Assembly: GCA_963576725.1 (NCBI GenBank)
Contig: OY755251.1
Location: 37,393,246 to 37,457,245, forward strand
Length of the DNA: 64,000 nucleotides
Direction of reading: 5' to 3'
Source of the DNA: Azorinus chamasolen
Taxonomy: Eukaryota; Mollusca; Bivalvia; Cardiida; Solecurtidae
The position numbers and the translations under genes are program-made. Below are positions 9,184-18,591 of the stretch, in pieces. The number at the start of each line of letters is the position of its first letter. Position 1 is the first letter of the stretch. The notes below the pieces were generated by a model that was not told where the DNA came from, made no database searches, and was given only the letters and a program-made list of their open reading frames with translations.

Positions 9184-10081
9184 CGTTGGAATAGTTCGTT
9201 TACCTCTACAATCCACCGCTTTGTATACAAAACCTTCTTACGCGGACCAATGAGAGTGCAGGGCTATCCTCCATTCCAAGTTTAGTCCTACTAGACCAGT
9301 CTAAATTCGTTTTAAGAGGGGTGTTCCGATACAATCAGATATATATACAAAACCGTAAGAACTATTTATCTTTGACGAGCGATAACAGTCAGCGGTGTTC
9401 CTGCTTTCATGGTTTTGTATCCATGGAAGCGATGATAGCCATGATAAGCTTAAAGTTACAGAACTCAATTCAGCAAGAAAAATCCCAGAGCTCAGCGTCC
9501 GGGTCGATGCGTATCATTTAACACCACCCGTACACCCCCGAGTTTAAAACCGGAAGTAAACTGGTCCAGTTTTCTTAATTCGTGCAAAGCAAATATTTTC
9601 GTCTGCTCCACACGTTTCTGCCTTTACTCTGAGATATCTTCTTGAAATATTCAAGAGTTTTCAAAAGTTTTGACTAGTATTAATATCAAAGGCCTTGGTT
9701 TACTTAATGTGATATTGTATCAAAATTTCGGACAAGGCTGCAATAAGACGCGATATTGATATTGATTTCGGGAATTAAAAAAGTGCTTTTGAAATGGCTG
9801 AGCAACTAGGGGCAGGCCTGGATATCGAGGGTAAGTTTATTAGTGTTGACCAGGTATATACTTACAGCTATTTACATTAGTAGATTAGTTATTAATCCAC
9901 TAAATATGCATGGATAATTCTTAATGACCAATATTACAGTACTGGACGAGGGGTGTATTATCATTGATTACTCTATTATACCGGGAGCTTACGGATTTGG
10001 TCCCAGCAGATTTCGAAATAGTGTGTCTGCTGAATTAATTGTTAAAATAATGGTTTTAAGAATTTACCACAGCATATAAAC
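9184..10081 (+). promoter_or_regulatory. MITE-free island with promoter-like motifs around candidate exon 1a
   Basis: About 900 bp contain no recognisable MITE, unusual for this window. CCAAT is at 9247-9251 and TATATATA at 9340-9347. TAATATCAAAGGCC at 9681-9694, about 110 bp before the exon's ATG, resembles TAATATAAATAAAGGGCC placed 127 bp before the ATG of the sister exon at 31.18 kb. Promoter activity is inferred. Confidence 0.4.
9794..9830 (+). CDS. Candidate first coding exon 1a (13 codons begun)
   Basis: ATG in a good initiation context (GAAATGG) opens 37 coding bases followed directly by GTAAGT, a strong splice donor. The peptide is MAEQLGAGLDIE plus the first base of a glycine-type codon. 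The exon at 31178-31214 has the same length, the same splice phase and the peptide MGDQLGCGLDEH, with 7 of 12 residues identical. That makes a real exon pair likelier than chance. I do not recognise the protein family from so short a piece, and no downstream exon can be placed. A pseudogene copy or two paralogous genes are alternatives to alternative promoters. Confidence 0.5.
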
Positions 10082-10281
10082 TACAATAAAAACCCTCTAA
10101 TGCGTCCACCAAAAGAAGTCTAGTTCTGGCTATCAAATGGTAGCTTAATGCAGGGTGACATAAATGCAGAAAGCCCTTACAGCAGTTTTCTGCATTACTT
10201 TCGTCACGAGTAAGCAACCACTTGCCTTTAAAGACATCTATGTTTATTTATAAAGTGCTCGCTTTAGAGAAGTATACTGTA
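10082..10281. mobile_element. F1 MITE
   Basis: TACAATAAAAACCCTCTAAT at the left and GCTTTAGAGAAGTATACTGT at the right are worn F1 termini. The core hairpin (AAATGCAGAAAGCCCTTACA to TGTAAGGGC-like pairing) has a damaged apex. Confidence 0.8.
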
Positions 10282-10309
10282 TATGAATATGTCCATAAAA
10301 GAAGTTGTT

Positions 10310-10668
10310 GAGTCTAGTGCAAACCGTGTAGACGCTATCCATGAAGGAAGCTTTTGAGCCATGTGCAAACAGTATAGACCCTTCAATGGAGAAATGTTTT
10401 GAGCCCAGTGCAAACAGTACAGACCCTGTCCATGGATGAAACTTTTGAGCCCAGTGCAAATAGTGTAGATTCTGTATATGAATGAAACTTTTGAGCCCAG
10501 TGCAAACAGTGTAGACTCTGTCCATGAATGAAACTTTTGAGCCCAGTGCAAACAGTGCAGACCCTGTCCATGAATGAAGCTTTAGAGCCTAGTGCAAACC
10601 GTGTAGCCTCTGTTCAGGAACGAAGCTTTAGAGCCTAGTGCAAGCAGTGTAGACTCTGTCCATGCATT
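10310..10668. repeat. 46-bp tandem array, about 8 copies
   Basis: The unit contains GAGCCCAGTGCAAACAGTGT, AGACTCTGTCCATGAATGAA and ACTTTT. The stretch CAAACAGTGTAGAC is the outer hairpin arm of family E, so the array probably grew from an E element. Three overlapping minus-strand frames are repeat artefacts. Confidence 0.9.
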
Positions 10669-10899
10669 AGTCTTCGGATTAGTAAGATTGTACAGCACTA
10701 CATTTGAAAATCCAATAAGTATTAAAGGATTCTTTATGGGGTAGGAGTTAAGTGTATGTGTTATGGGAAACCATTATTTAGCACTGCAATGACATTATAA
10801 ATAAGAGTGTCGTATTTATATCTCATTAATCTCTGTCTCGCTGTAGAAAATGATATCAGTACAGACTGATCTGCTACAAATACAACTGGCTTCTGATGT

Positions 10900-11010
10900 G
10901 GTCAAGTCTTTTAGAAACTATTGTTCAAGTGTCAACCAACATTGATCTAGATGAGATGTCGAGTGTCAAACAGTACTGATCCTGATGATTCACCGAGTGT
11001 CAAACAATAG
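10900..11010. mobile_element. Family D fragments
   Basis: AGTGTCAACCAACATTGATC, AGATGTCGAGTGTCAAACAG and CCTGATGATTCACCGAGTGT are worn D hairpin arms. The interval 10669-10899 shows nothing I recognise. Confidence 0.4.
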
Positions 11011-11059
11011 TCTCGACAGAGTCTGGAGCTTAAGCCTTAGTCTGAGACTGAGACTGGGT

Positions 11060-11311
11060 TTAAACATTTTCCCTTTTATGTAAGCGCATTTTGACGCATC
11101 TGCAAACAGAGTAGGCCCAGATCAGACGGCTCCTATGGGAGCCGTCTGATCAGGGTCTGCTCTGTTTGCTTATGGTGTAATATAGATCTGATTCTACAGT
11201 TTCTGCCTGGGCCAAAATGTCCTGTGTTCATATGCCATTATAAAAAAATCATTTAATTAATATTCATGACGTCATTATTTCGTACATGAATATGCAACAG
11301 GTAAAGGGTTA
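11060..11311 (-). mobile_element. Family B MITE, full length
   Basis: A well preserved copy: the short arm (AAGCGCATTTTGACGCATCT), the near-perfect hairpin at about 11102-11171 with centre GGCTCCTATGGGAGCC, the long arm with TGACGTCA at about 11268, and the end GGTAAAGGGTTA. Confidence 0.85.
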
Positions 11312-11334
11312 TGGTAAATGTTGGTGATTCGCTC

Positions 11335-11441
11335 CTCTGGGATCTTTCTGCACGACGTTCACCCTGCATTAATCAGCCACCTGAATAAAGGTGTCTAAAT
11401 TCTTCTCTCCTAGAATTCCGAATGAGAACGTTTTTACTGTA
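11335..11441. mobile_element. F5 MITE, right half
   Basis: TCACCCTGCATTAATCAGCC begins the core's right side and GAGAACGTTTTTACTGTA ends the element. The left half is missing. Confidence 0.65.
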
Positions 11442-11591
11442 TTCGAGTCTTTGATAGACATGTAAAAGTCTATAAATTGATTGGTTATGTGAATAGTGTC
11501 GGTAATGTTATCACATTTGCACACACAGTGTAAAAATGGAAGAGGTGACAATTCAATATTCTAATCATTTATTCCATAACTCTATATATAG

Positions 11592-11812
11592 GCATTTTAA
11601 GCCTTAGCAATCAGGGTATACCCAGATCAGACGACTTCAATAGGAGCCGTCTCAAGATGATCTTTAGACTTACACAGATCTGATCCTGCAGCTTCTGTTG
11701 TAGCCAATAGATCCAGTGTACATATACATGTATGCCATTATACAAATCAAGCTCATTTATATTTATAAAGTCATTATTTATTACATGAATATTCACGAAA
11801 TAAAGGAATAAC
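11592..11812 (-). mobile_element. Family B MITE, decayed
   Basis: TATACCCAGATCAGACGACT, AATAGGAGCCGTCTC and the long arm (TACATGAATATTCACGAAAT) are visible. Parts of the hairpin are lost. Confidence 0.6.
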
Positions 11813-12093
11813 CGCGTTTTATACATAAGTTGTAATATAGACTATGATGCCAGTCTAAATAACCCAGTGCATTTATTCCAATTGGGCCAATTTGATATTA
11901 ATATTTATTTTAATAAAGCAACATTTGCATTTTCTGACCTGGGTCTGCGCTATTTGAAGTATATAGGTATTTCCCCGCATGTGGAAGGGTGATGACGTGA
12001 GCTCCTTGCGCCCTCTGGAGAATCATTCTGATTCTGACTGGCATACAGCCTAGAAGCCAAGATAAAATGCGTAAATTTAAAAATAGCACCTTT
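11813..12093. other. Unclassified DNA
   Basis: No family signature or credible coding signal appears before palindrome G. Confidence 0.4.
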
Positions 12094-12252
12094 ATTTCTC
12101 CACCAAACCCTATACTGTGACCATGCACTCTTTAGAATCGTCTCTTCGAGATGATTCTAAAGAGTGGTCACTGAATCGTCTCGAAGAGAACAGAATCACC
12201 TCGAAGAGACGATTCTAAAGAGTGGTCACTGTATAGGGTTTGGTGGAAAAAT
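12094..12252. repeat. Palindrome G, copy 1
   Basis: ATTTCTCCACCAAACCCTAT at the left pairs with ATAGGGTTTGGTGGAAAAAT at the right. Inside, GTGACCA, CTCTTTAGAATCGTCTCTTC and GAAGAGACGATTCTAAAGAG continue the pairing, and there is an extra partial copy of the inner arm in the middle. A second copy lies at 56113-56209. Confidence 0.85.
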
Positions 12253-12394
12253 GACGATTTCAGTATTTAGTAGTTTGCACCGTTATCTGTAGTTCTGGCA
12301 TAAACAATTACGGGACCTTAATATTATACTGCCAGCCGAGACCTGACTAGCATGTACGAACAGCTTGGACACAGATGAGACGCCGATCAAACAA
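12253..12394. other. Unclassified, with a D hairpin scrap
   Basis: GAACAGCTTGGACACAGATG followed by AGACGCCGA near 12360-12390 is a D hairpin arm. The rest is unassigned. Confidence 0.35.
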
Positions 12395-12596
12395 GATATT
12401 TGAAATGACAAAATAGTTATAATGAAATGTGGTTGGTGGAACATTGCAGCAATTTTAGAAACTAAAGAAACGGGTCTATTAAATTCTATTAGCAAACAAG
12501 AGAAGACCCAGATCAGACGGCTCCTGTAGGTCTGATCTGGCTCTACTCCGTTTGCAAATATGCGTGAAGATGCGTTTATGTTAGGGAAAGGATTAA
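12395..12596 (+). mobile_element. Family B2 MITE, left-truncated
   Basis: GACAAAATAGTTATAATGAA, GGTGGAACATTGCAGCAATT and the hairpin with a shortened apex (CGGCTCCTGTAGGTCTGATC) lead to the end GGGAAAGGATTAA. Confidence 0.7.
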
Positions 12597-12613
12597 CATT
12601 CTAATATCACAAG

Positions 12614-12935
12614 TACAGTTTAACTTCGATATCTCGAAATGGCGTAACTCGAACTTCGGGATTACTCAAAGTAAATGTTCAGGTTTCAATACAGAATTGT
12701 TCTAAAATCACCAGAAAATGTATCACTACGCACATCTAGAAACACACGTGACAGCTTAATACAGGTCGAAAGTAATACTGAAAGGCCCTAAGGAGCTTTC
12801 AGTATATTTTTAAAACTGCATTAAGCTGTGCACTTGAGAAATTGTCTAGATTAGGTATCGGATGACTCGAACTCGTGTTATTTCGAAGTAAGTTGTATGA
12901 TCCTTTAAAGTTCGAGATATAGAAGTTCAACTGTA
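12614..12935. mobile_element. F4 (Tigger-like) MITE, complete
   Basis: TACAGTTTAACTTCGATATC and GAGATATAGAAGTTCAACTG are the terminal repeats. The shared core motif is reduced to ACAGCTTAATACAGG and CTGCATTAAGCTGT, and the centre is GAAAGGCCCTAAGGAGCTTT. Long GTTATTTCGAAGTAA-type inner repeats flank the core. Confidence 0.85.
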
Positions 12936-12980
12936 GTTACATCTTGATCAAATCCAGTTTTAAGTTTCTGTCTATACGTT

Positions 12981-13228
12981 TAGCCCTATACCTGATAGAA
13001 ATGCCCTTTGACGCATTTACAAACAGAGAAGACCCAGATCAGATGGATCCTGTAGGGGCTGTCTGGTCAGGGGCTGCTCTGTTTGCTTTTGGGTTGGTAT
13101 AGGTCTGATTTTCCAGTTTCTGCCATAGCCACAAATCCTGTTTCCATTGTACTATTATAAAATATCAGCAAATAAGTATTCGTGATATCAGTATTTCCTA
13201 CATGAATATTCATGAGGTAAATGGTTAA
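12981..13228 (-). mobile_element. Family B MITE, full length
   Basis: CCCTATACCTGATAGAAATG starts the short arm, the hairpin is AGATGGATCCTGTAGGGGCT, and the long arm ends CATGAATATTCATGAGGTAA then ATGGTTAA. Confidence 0.8.
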
Positions 13229-13249
13229 ATAGAATGTCTTATAAGTAGA

Positions 13250-13457
13250 TACAATAAAACCTCTCTAAACCGGATTTCTAGTAGAGAAGAATTTAGATAC
13301 TTTAAGTCATGTGACTGCTTATTGCAGAATGAAAGTCATGCAGAAAGCTCCTAGAGGAGCTTTCTGCATGACTTTTACCCTGCATTAAGCTACCACCTGT
13401 CTCCAAGACCGATGTTTATACTAAATTGAAGGTCCGGTTTAGAGGGGGTTTACAGTA
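13250..13457. mobile_element. F3 MITE, complete
   Basis: TACAATAAAACCTCTCTAAA and GTTTAGAGGGGGTTTACAGT are the ends. The core hairpin (CATGCAGAAAGCTCCTAGAG and its complement) is perfect over about 45 bp. Confidence 0.9.
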
Positions 13458-13770
13458 TGTTCAAACTGTAAAGCTAATGACGTAGTTCAGTACAAAAATG
13501 TCGCACTTGAAACGCATAGCGTGCGCGCCGTGCTTGCAATGCATCGCACAAAGGTCAAGGGCGAGATGAATTATTGTCGTATTTCGTCGGTTTTCTAAGC
13601 TAGTTGTTTCGTTAAGTATTGCACGTCACGTGAAATATTTCAAGACAGGTATTCCGATCAAGATAAACAATGAATCAGCCTGCAGCAACAATGGAGCCTC
13701 TCTATGGCTGCCACTCAGTAAGTGAACGTGCGTATCTTTAAACTGCTGCCGGCGGATCCATGAATACTTT
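13458..13770 (+). promoter_or_regulatory. CpG-richer MITE-free stretch upstream of a possible exon
   Basis: GCATAGCGTGCGCGCCGTGC and GCATCGCAC give more CpG than the neighbours. The palindrome TCACGTGA (13626-13633) is a strong E-box type site. Promoter identity is inferred only. Confidence 0.3.
13670..13717 (+). CDS. Possible short first coding exon
   Basis: An ATG opens 16 codons (MNQPAATMEPLYGCHS) that end at GTAAGTG, a good splice donor. There is no homology to the paired exons at 9.8 and 31.2 kb, and the phase differs (0 against 1). It could be a 5' exon of another transcript or chance. Confidence 0.25.
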
Positions 13771-13842
13771 TGCAAACATTTTGGATCCAGATAAGACGCC
13801 GAGTAACTCGGCGTCTTATCAAGATCCAAACTGTTTGACACC
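13771..13842. mobile_element. Family D hairpin, arms only
   Basis: TGCAAACATTTTGGATCCAG and ATAAGACGCCGAGTAACTCG fold with CGGCGTCTTATCAAGATCCA and AACTGTTTGACA. The outer D sequence is absent. Confidence 0.75.
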
Positions 13843-13867
13843 ATGATTGAAGTTTGGTAGACCAAAT

Positions 13868-14017
13868 CACAGGGTGCCATTTCGTGGGTCTACATGGTCT
13901 AAAAAGTCAAAAAAAATTGATTGGGTCGATTTAGTGTTATATAATATAACACTAAATCGACCCAATCAATTTTTTTGACTTGTTAGACCATGTAGACCCA
14001 CGTAATGGCCCCCTGTG
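13868..14017. repeat. Palindrome H, 150 bp, near perfect
   Basis: Arms of about 75 bp run from CACAGGGTGCCATTTCGTGG to the centre at 13943 (AGTGTTATATAATATAACAC) and back to CCCACGTAATGGCCCCCTGT. Only a few mismatches are seen. It has no spacer and no relation to families A-F. Confidence 0.9.
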
Positions 14018-14087
14018 GACCAAATGATCATAGTTTGAATTTCGAAAAGTATGTGGGTGAAAAATTGTATTTAGATGATTGACTCAG

Positions 14088-14133
14088 CAGGTTAAAGGTT
14101 TAAAGCAGGTGGTTGATCAACCTTTGACCTGAA
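14088..14133. repeat. Small imperfect palindrome
   Basis: CAGGTTAAAGGTT at the left and AACCTTTGACCTG at the right face each other across GCAGGTGGTTGATC. Its origin is unknown. Confidence 0.5.
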
Positions 14134-14160
14134 TATTAATTAGATGAATGCTTATAATGA

Positions 14161-14430
14161 TACAGTTGAATTTCGTATCTCGAACTTCAAGGGACTGTAT
14201 AACGTAGTTCGAGATAACGGAAGTTATCAGGACAATTTCTTAAGTTCACAGCTTAATGCAGGTCTAGAGTAATGCTGAAAGCTCCTGTAGGAGCTTTCAT
14301 CATTATTGTAGACCTAGCATTAAGCTGTGAAATGTGTTTCTAGATATGCGTAGTGATACATTTTAGAGCAATTCTGTATTGTAAGATTTTGGAAGGACCG
14401 AGTTATCCGAGATATCGAAGTTCAACCGTA
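14161..14430. mobile_element. F4 MITE, complete
   Basis: TACAGTTGAATTTCGTATCT opens and GATATCGAAGTTCAACCGTA closes the element. The core is CACAGCTTAATGCAGGTCTA with centre AAAGCTCCTGTAGGAGCTTT and CATTAAGCTGTG. Confidence 0.9.
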
Positions 14431-14454
14431 TTATAAACAAAATAATTGTTTAGC

Positions 14455-14530
14455 ATAGCAGACACTGTAGAATCAGATCATTTCATAATCAAACAAAGCA
14501 GGTCTACTTTGTTAACTATGGAGTAAAGGT
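14455..14530 (+). mobile_element. Family B fragment
   Basis: GCAGACACTGTAGAATCAGA, CATAATCAAACAAAGCAGGT and GGAGTAAAGG are B pieces with the hairpin apex deleted. Confidence 0.5.
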
Positions 14531-14592
14531 GTTGTCTGATTGGCTGGGGGTTTTTTGGTTGGGTGTAGAAGGAGTGGACCCCCCATATCCCT

Positions 14593-14620
14593 CCCACCCC
14601 ACCCCACCCCACCCCACCCC
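14593..14620 (-). repeat. CCCCA microsatellite (G-quadruplex candidate)
   Basis: Five CCCC runs separated by single A, preceded by a CCC run, place five GGGG tracts on the minus strand with one-base loops. That is a textbook quadruplex-forming pattern. 14621-14869 holds nothing recognisable. Confidence 0.8.
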
Positions 14621-14869
14621 AAACCACCTCTCACACACATCCCTGTAACAGTTGGCAAGTCTGTTTAAGTTTCTGGCAAGATATGTAATAATTAAAGTAC
14701 CGACTTTGACTACACTATTCAATAGCTGCAGACGACAATATTTGGCAAACGCCGATTGCTCCAAATGCAGAAGGTTTAAGACCCGCGGAATTAGACCCCC
14801 GTAGAGAGATATGACTGTATACCTTGTTCTAGGCATTTCAAATCTTAACTCAACTTAATACTCATTGAG

Positions 14870-15046
14870 AAATATTGCGTATATGATTGCTAATTACCTG
14901 GGTTTTATTATAATGGTACCGTGAACAGGGAGCTTTTACCATGACAGAAACTGTAGAATATAGCAAACAGCACGACCCCTTATCAGACATCTATGGGAGC
15001 GGCCTAATGTGGCTCTACTCTCTTTGCAAAATACGTCTCTATCAGG
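14870..15046 (+). mobile_element. Family B MITE, decayed
   Basis: ATGACAGAAACTGTAGAATA, TAGCAAACAGCACGACCCCT and CTCTACTCTCTTTGCAAAAT follow the B order. The end joins the next B at the TTAA of AGGTTAACTC. Confidence 0.6.
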
Positions 15047-15551
15047 TTAACTCTTTCCTTCGCATGCATTTGCAAACAGAGTAGACCCTGATCAGACGGC
15101 TCCTGATCTGGGTCTCCTCTGTTTGCCTATGAAATAGTGTATATACAGTGTATATACAGTTAAGCTTCGATATCTCGAACTTCAAGGGACCATAAAAATT
15201 ACCTCGAGATAACAAGGGTTTCAGTTATCCGATTTTCAATCTGAACAATTTATCAAGTTAACAGCTTAATGCAGGTATAAAGTAATGCTGAAAGATCCAA
15301 TAGGAGCTTTCAGCATTACTTTAGACATGCATTAAGCTGTCACATGTGTTCTATAATTATATGCGTAGTGATACATTTTTAGAACAATTCTGTATTGTAA
15401 ATTTTGGAAGGACCGGACTTTTACTTCGAGTTATCCAGAAGTTCGAGTTATCCGAGTTCGAGATATCGAGGTTCAATTTTATATTATTATAAAAATCAAT
15501 TTAAAATATTCATGTTGCTATTATTTCTTCCATTAACAGGGAAAGGGATAA
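15047..15551 (-). mobile_element. Family B MITE interrupted by F4
   Basis: The short arm and hairpin (TTAACTCTTTCCTTCGCATG to CTCCTCTGTTTGCCTATGAA) stop at the F4, and the long arm returns as TATTATAAAAATCAATTTAA and ends ACAGGGAAAGGGATAA. About 70 bp of B between them is missing. Confidence 0.7.
15155..15480. mobile_element. F4 MITE inside B
   Basis: TACAGTTAAGCTTCGATATC and GAGATATCGAGGTTCAATTT are the ends. The core has GCTGAAAGATCCAATAGGAG as a damaged centre. GTTCGAGTTATCC is repeated near the right end. Confidence 0.85.
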
Positions 15552-15689
15552 ATATATAAGTGTTTCATTCGCCTAAAGCTCAAAACTGATTGCTAACTAT
15601 TACCTCGCAGAATGTAAATTGGTTCAAGGTCTTGCGAGTCTTAGATACAGAAGGCACGCTGCAAAACTAACATTTCTGCACTTTTTAAA

Positions 15690-15770
15690 CCTTTGCAAAC
15701 AGTGTTGATCCAGATTTGACATCAAACAATTTACTGTCTCATCGGGATTTCAACTGTTTGACATTATTTT
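15690..15770. mobile_element. Family D hairpin fragment
   Basis: TTTGCAAACAGTGTTGATCC and CTCATCGGGATTTCAACTGT with TTGACATT flank a degraded apex. 15771-15899 is AT-rich with no signature. Confidence 0.55.
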
Positions 15771-15899
15771 TAAAACTTTTTCAATCAATTGTTATTATTA
15801 TCTTATTTATTTAAAACCGTTGATTTGAAAACTGAAGCAGTCGATAAATTTGTAACTATATGAGTGTAAAAATGTGCTGAGATCTCGATATGATGTAAA

Positions 15900-16107
15900 C
15901 ACAGTATAGCCCATCTAAACCGGATGTTCAAATCAGAATTAATGTCACTCTTTAAAACAGGTGGCAGCTCAATGCAGGGTAAAAGTCACACAGAAAGCTC
16001 CAAAAGGAGCTTTCTGTGTGAGTTTTTCCCTGCATTAAGCAGCCACCTGCCTAACGTAATCTAAACTCATCTTCATAAAATTTCCGCTTAAGAGGGTTTT
16101 TCCTGTA
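15900..16107. mobile_element. F3 MITE, complete
   Basis: The ends read ACAGTATAGCCCATCTAAAC and TTAAGAGGGTTTTTCCTGTA. In the hairpin both arms carry CACACAG or CTGTGTG where other copies have CATGCAG or CTGCATG, so the arms have changed together. The centre is CTCCAAAAGGAG. Confidence 0.9.
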
Positions 16108-16516
16108 CCTTGAAGAATAAACAAGCCATAATCGCTTACTCTTTTACTGCCAAGTAGTGTTGTCTGGAAAATTCGTCGTCTGTCTTGATTTTTTAAGTTT
16201 CTTCGTTTTTGTTTTCAACAACCCTGATCATAGTAATATCGGTTTGTGATGAGACACTGGATTACACGGTGCCAGATATGGATACAAACTGATTGCAGAA
16301 GTAATCAAAGATATGCCACTGGCAGGGAATGAGTTAAAGCGTACAGCTGGTTTTTATGTTGAGATCTTAAAATCTTAATGTCTGCAGTTTTCTTGAAATA
16401 TAAATAGTGTTTCTAAATTCGTGTAACTTATGCATAATCATTACGATCAGTAGGCACTTAGGGTGTTGTAGCCTCGTTTTGGTTTAAAACTACAATGATG
16501 TACTTCTTACGTACTG
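16108..16516. other. Unclassified DNA
   Basis: GTGATGAGACACTGGATTAC and CAGATATGGATACAAACTG (16250-16300) faintly resemble D hairpin arms. No gene signal is seen. Confidence 0.35.
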
Positions 16517-16723
16517 TTAATCGTTTGCCTGCTAAGTGCGACCTGACTTGGCACTTGCAAACAGCTTGGATCCAGATGAGACGCCGAGTTACTCTCATCA
16601 GGATCCAAGCTGTTTGACACTCGATAAACAGTTACTGAAAGATTTGATCGAATCGGACATACGTTTGTAAAGGATGTGCAGATTTCGAGTATACCTCATT
16701 TTTTTCCGCAGACTAATGGTTAA
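16517..16723 (+). mobile_element. Family D MITE
   Basis: TTAATCGTTTGCCTGCTAAG starts and CAGACTAATGGTTAA ends the copy. The hairpin reads GCTTGGATCCAGATGAGACG against CTCATCAGGATCCAAGCTGT, with part of the right apex deleted. Confidence 0.75.
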
Positions 16724-16806
16724 TTGGAGAAATGAGCAATGAGATGGGGATGCCTGGGTAGACGGCGAGTTATTTTATGTCTCATCTTAATTCATTTGTG
16801 CCTCCC

Positions 16807-17017
16807 TTAACCCTTAGCCTGCTGAGCAAATTCTTTTTACAGAATTTTTCAAATAACACATTTTCAAAATTCAAACTATAATTGATTTGTCTACGTAAAT
16901 GCAATCAGGCTGTCGAACAGTTTGGATCCTGAAGAGACGTCGAGTTACCCGGCGTCTCATCTGGATCCAAATTGTTTGCATAGGTATTCACTCATCCGTC
17001 CATAGCAGGCTAAAGGT
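16807..17017 (+). mobile_element. Family D MITE, hairpin near the right end
   Basis: TTAACCCTTAGCCTGCTGAG and CATAGCAGGCTAAAGGTTC are clear inverted termini. The hairpin AGAGACGTCGAGTTACCCGG (about 16935) is near perfect. Confidence 0.8.
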
Positions 17018-17019
17018 TC

Positions 17020-17105
17020 AAAATGACATATTCAAACAGTGTAGACCTAGTTCACAGGGCATCTGAAGGGGTCATACTGTTTTTTGAACCCATTTATGTC
17101 AATAG
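17020..17105. mobile_element. Family E fragment
   Basis: ATATTCAAACAGTGTAGACC, CATCTGAAGGGGTCATACTG and TTTTTTGAACCC are worn E arms. Confidence 0.45.
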
Positions 17106-17189
17106 ATTATACCAATAAATGCTTTGTTTGTAGTGCCCCTTCAAAATGACAGTGGATGGGTTCCAATATACGATTCGGATGGGGTTTCC

Positions 17190-17400
17190 TTAGCCCATTA
17201 CCTCATAGGCTATTTTTAGATCCAACCTCTTTGAATAAATCTACCGAAAAGGAGCTTTAATTGGAGAAAATAAAACTATTATATTTTTGTAGTTTGAAAC
17301 CATTGTGATAAATAGAGCATTTGCTCCTACAGGAGCAAATGCTCTATTTATCACAATGGTTTCACAAAGTGACTTTTTACAGAATGAGGGAATGGGTTAA
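17190..17400 (+). mobile_element. Family A MITE
   Basis: It runs from TTAGCCCATTACCTCATAGG to GAGGGAATGGGTTAA, and the palindrome (17296-17364) is perfect, with centre GCTCCTACAGGAGC. The usual GGCGTCAAAAGGCGTC segment is missing. Confidence 0.9.
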
Positions 17401-17637
17401 ATAATATGGGTATATATCAAAACTGCAAATGCGAGTCAGGTCCCTATCAGCAGCGCACTAAATATTCAGACTTACGAACATGCTTTGAAGTAATTTAAAC
17501 AACAATTTGTACTCTTGTAATCTCGCCTTGTACCGTTTATGTCTGTTTTATGCCAGTTCGATGCAGCAAACAATTTATCCAGTAACGTAATATCCAACAA
17601 CAGAATTGTGGGTTTGAAATTCCAGTGTACTTATAAA
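17401..17637. other. Unclassified DNA
   Basis: No family signature is seen. Confidence 0.4.
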
Positions 17638-17702
17638 CTCTTTACCTTATAAATAAACTAATTTACGCGTTTGCAAACAGAGTAGATCCAGATCAGATAG
17701 CT
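17638..17702 (-). mobile_element. Family B short arm
   Basis: CTCTTTACCTTATAAATAAA, TTTGCAAACAGAGTAGATCC and GATCAGATAGC end abruptly at a LINE-like tail. Confidence 0.6.
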
Positions 17703-17940
17703 GTACTCGATGACGGAAAATCGATGTAGGCTGGACAGTATGACGTCTAGGTATGAAGAAATTATTTTTTAAAGTTTTTGATAGAAATTATTCGAACTTC
17801 ATTTGAGGCTCTGAAAAGATATAGAAATTTTTGGCGTGTCACATTTCTGTGAATATTCATTTGTAATTGGCATTAGTTGCTATAAAGATTGTATTATGTT
17901 TAATGCAATAAAATTGATTGAATTGAATTGAATATAGTCT
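17703..17940 (+). mobile_element. LINE 3' end
   Basis: Non-MITE sequence finishes in TTTAATGCAATAAAATTGAT followed by a short TGAAT-type microsatellite (ATTGAATTGAATTGAATA). A short tandem tail rather than poly-A is usual for several non-LTR retrotransposon clades. Only the untranslated end seems present. Confidence 0.5.
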
Positions 17941-17956
17941 AAAATAAATATTTTTA

Positions 17957-18063
17957 ACCATTTAGCTGATAGTCACGGCTTTTTACAATTTGTCAAACAG
18001 AGAATACCCAGATTAGACGACTCATGCAGGAGCCGTGTTAATGTGTTAGTTATCTCTGTTGTG
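17957..18063 (-). mobile_element. Family B fragment
   Basis: TTAACCATTTAGCTGATAGT, GTCAAACAGAGAATACCCAG and CTCATGCAGGAGCCGTGTTA show the short arm and hairpin. The long arm is absent. Confidence 0.6.
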
Positions 18064-18440
18064 ACATTGACCTTGAATATATTGATCAAGGTCATGTGTG
18101 AGTCATACCTTCAGCTTGTGGCTACCATTGTCTGAAATTCGGACAAATGTAGTGTTTTGGAGTGGAAAAGAATTTGCAGTAAATTTAATATTAACATCTG
18201 TTCTATAATTTACGATGGATAGATACATTGATATCCGCGTCTGCCTTGGACTTGACCTTGAATACACATGTATATGTGTGTGCTAAAAACCGTCAATGTA
18301 TGTTTTACATTAGTGTGAAATCGGTTTACAATCGGACAAAGAATATACATGTAAGCGTTATGGAGGAGAAATTATTAACCCATGTTTAACCTATATGACG
18401 TTGAACGAACGGACGAAATGCGAAATAATATAACATCCTA
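18064..18440. repeat. Two diverged copies of a roughly 185-bp unit
   Basis: TTGACCTTGAATATATTGAT with CTGAAATTCGGACAAATGTA in the first half correspond to TTGACCTTGAATACACATGT with GTTTACAATCGGACAAAGAA in the second. No coding signal is seen. Confidence 0.5.
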
Positions 18441-18591
18441 TCACACACCTTAGATTCCAGTCAGTTTATACTAGTGCTTTTAAACATGGATTCGCTGATA
18501 TATATTTTTGAACGGTCCCTTTAAAATGATTTTGCAATGTACACATATGTGGAAACTCCTACAAGGTCCTACTGATACAGGAAATTCAACA

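Noticed and set aside
10244..10571. Three overlapping minus-strand frames of 60-95 codons
   Set aside because: All come from the 46-bp array and the F1 end beside it.
14593..14620. Telomere-like repeat
   Set aside because: GGGGT is not the TTAGGG repeat expected in most animals and the tract is only 28 bp.
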